This document shows positions 5,403 to 5,794 of a stretch of 5,794 bases of DNA, one piece after another. A program made the translations under genes and the position numbers. The DNA lies in assembly GCA_027306745.1 (NCBI GenBank), contig DAHUZD010000312.1:1-5794 (forward strand), read 5' to 3'. The first letter of the stretch is position 1. Each line of letters begins with the position of its first letter. The stretch comes from Acidobacteriaceae bacterium. GTDB taxonomy: Bacteria; Acidobacteriota; Terriglobia; Terriglobales; Acidobacteriaceae. Under the pieces are notes generated by a model. It searched no databases, was not told the DNA's origin, and saw only the letters and a list, made by a program, of their open reading frames with translations.

Positions 5403-5794
5403 ATGCCAACGCAGACCCCACCGAAGAGCCACCCCGTAAGCCGCTTTGATGTTTTGCTGGAGCGGGCGCGGCAATTGCCCGCCGTCGATGTTGCCGTCTG
5501 CTATCCGCTGACGCGCGTGGCGTTGGAGGGTGCGTTGGAGTCGGCAGCCTGCGGCTTGATCCGACCGATTCTCGTTGGACCGCAGGCGGCCATTGCGCAT
5601 CTGGCTGCCAGCGAAGGCCTCGACATCAGCCAGTGCGAGCGCATCGAAGCCGTGGATGAAGACGAGGCGGCCAAGACAAGCGTGGCGCTCTGCCGCTCAC
5701 GCCGCGCCAGCGCGTTGATGAAAGGCAGCCTGCACACCGATGAATTTCTGCGTCCCGTGATGTCAAAGGAGACGGGCCTGCGCACGCTGCGCCG
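5403..5794 (+). CDS. pta: Phosphate acetyltransferase / phosphate butyryltransferase family protein, N-terminal part, cut by the right edge
   Basis: PTA/PTB-family enzymes transfer an acyl group between CoA and phosphate, giving acetyl-P or butyryl-P for substrate-level phosphorylation together with an acyl kinase. The 130 complete residues visible contain 'FDVLLERARQLPAVDVAVCY' (15-34), a 'GLIRPILVGPQ' segment (51-61) typical of the nucleotide-binding-like first domain, and 'ALMKGSLHTDEFLRPVM' (104-120), a strong family signature. The start directly at this domain indicates the short form. It lacks the DRTGG/N-terminal region of long E. coli-type Pta, and also the MaoC-like hydratase domain of the fused form. 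ATG at 5403 has GGAG (5391-5394) eight bases upstream. The acetyl versus butyryl preference cannot be told from this half, so the pta symbol is provisional. A CRP/FNR-like site upstream would fit control by carbon or oxygen status. Confidence 0.85.
   Translation, partial: MPTQTPPKSHPVSRFDVLLERARQLPAVDVAVCYPLTRVALEGALESAACGLIRPILVGPQAAIAHLAASEGLDISQCERIEAVDEDEAAKTSVALCRSRRASALMKGSLHTDEFLRPVMSKETGLRTLR

Noticed and set aside
4850..5449. 199-codon plus-strand open frame covering the cinA end and the pta leader
   Set aside because: It is an alternative frame of cinA with Arg/Gly-rich sequence, and it ends inside the pta-like gene in another frame.

Overview
The window is GC-rich chromosomal DNA that looks like an acidobacterium, most likely class Terriglobia (Acidobacteriaceae type). 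That placement is an inference. It rests on the FabH core 'ALGTYVPPRLLTNADLEKMV', the CinA N-terminus 'EIIAVGSELLTPYRQDTNSL', a RimO with a long linker, and the neighbourhood rimO-yacG-pgpA-cinA. Coding density is high, codon use is uniform by eye, and I see no mobile element, CRISPR array or phage gene.

Layout. Positions 1-263 (minus strand) hold the 5' end of fabH, which starts fatty acid synthesis and runs off the left edge. Upstream of it on the same strand, about 439-531, lies the small bacterial signal recognition particle RNA (ffs) with the hallmark 'CAGGTCCGGAAGGAAGCA' core. A roughly 130-base divergent region (about 540-668) separates ffs from a plus-strand gene run and carries a 9-bp direct repeat, a 12-bp palindrome and -10-like hexamers facing both ways.

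From 669 to 5249 five plus-strand genes form a tight apparent operon: rimO (ribosomal protein S12 methylthiotransferase), yacG (small zinc protein, gyrase-inhibitor family), pgpA (phosphatidylglycerophosphatase A), an unnamed IPT/TIG-like plus six-bladed NHL-type propeller protein with no signal peptide, and cinA (nucleotide pyrophosphatase domain plus nicotinamide-nucleotide amidase domain). Spacings are 10 nt, a 17-nt overlap, 25 nt and 42 nt. Functions are mixed housekeeping: ribosome modification, topoisomerase control, phospholipid head-group synthesis and pyridine-nucleotide repair.

From 5250 to 5402 there is a regulatory gap with a near-consensus CRP/FNR-type palindrome, a -10-like hexamer at class II spacing, and a hairpin just before the ribosome binding site of the last gene. 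That gene (5403 to the right edge, incomplete) is a phosphate acetyl/butyryltransferase-family enzyme of acyl-phosphate metabolism.

I did not find an obviously new multi-gene system. The best leads are the CRP/FNR-like promoter and leader hairpin before the pta-like gene, the probable leaderless GTG start of rimO, the paired CTACATGTG repeat upstream of ffs, and the orphan propeller protein inside a housekeeping operon.
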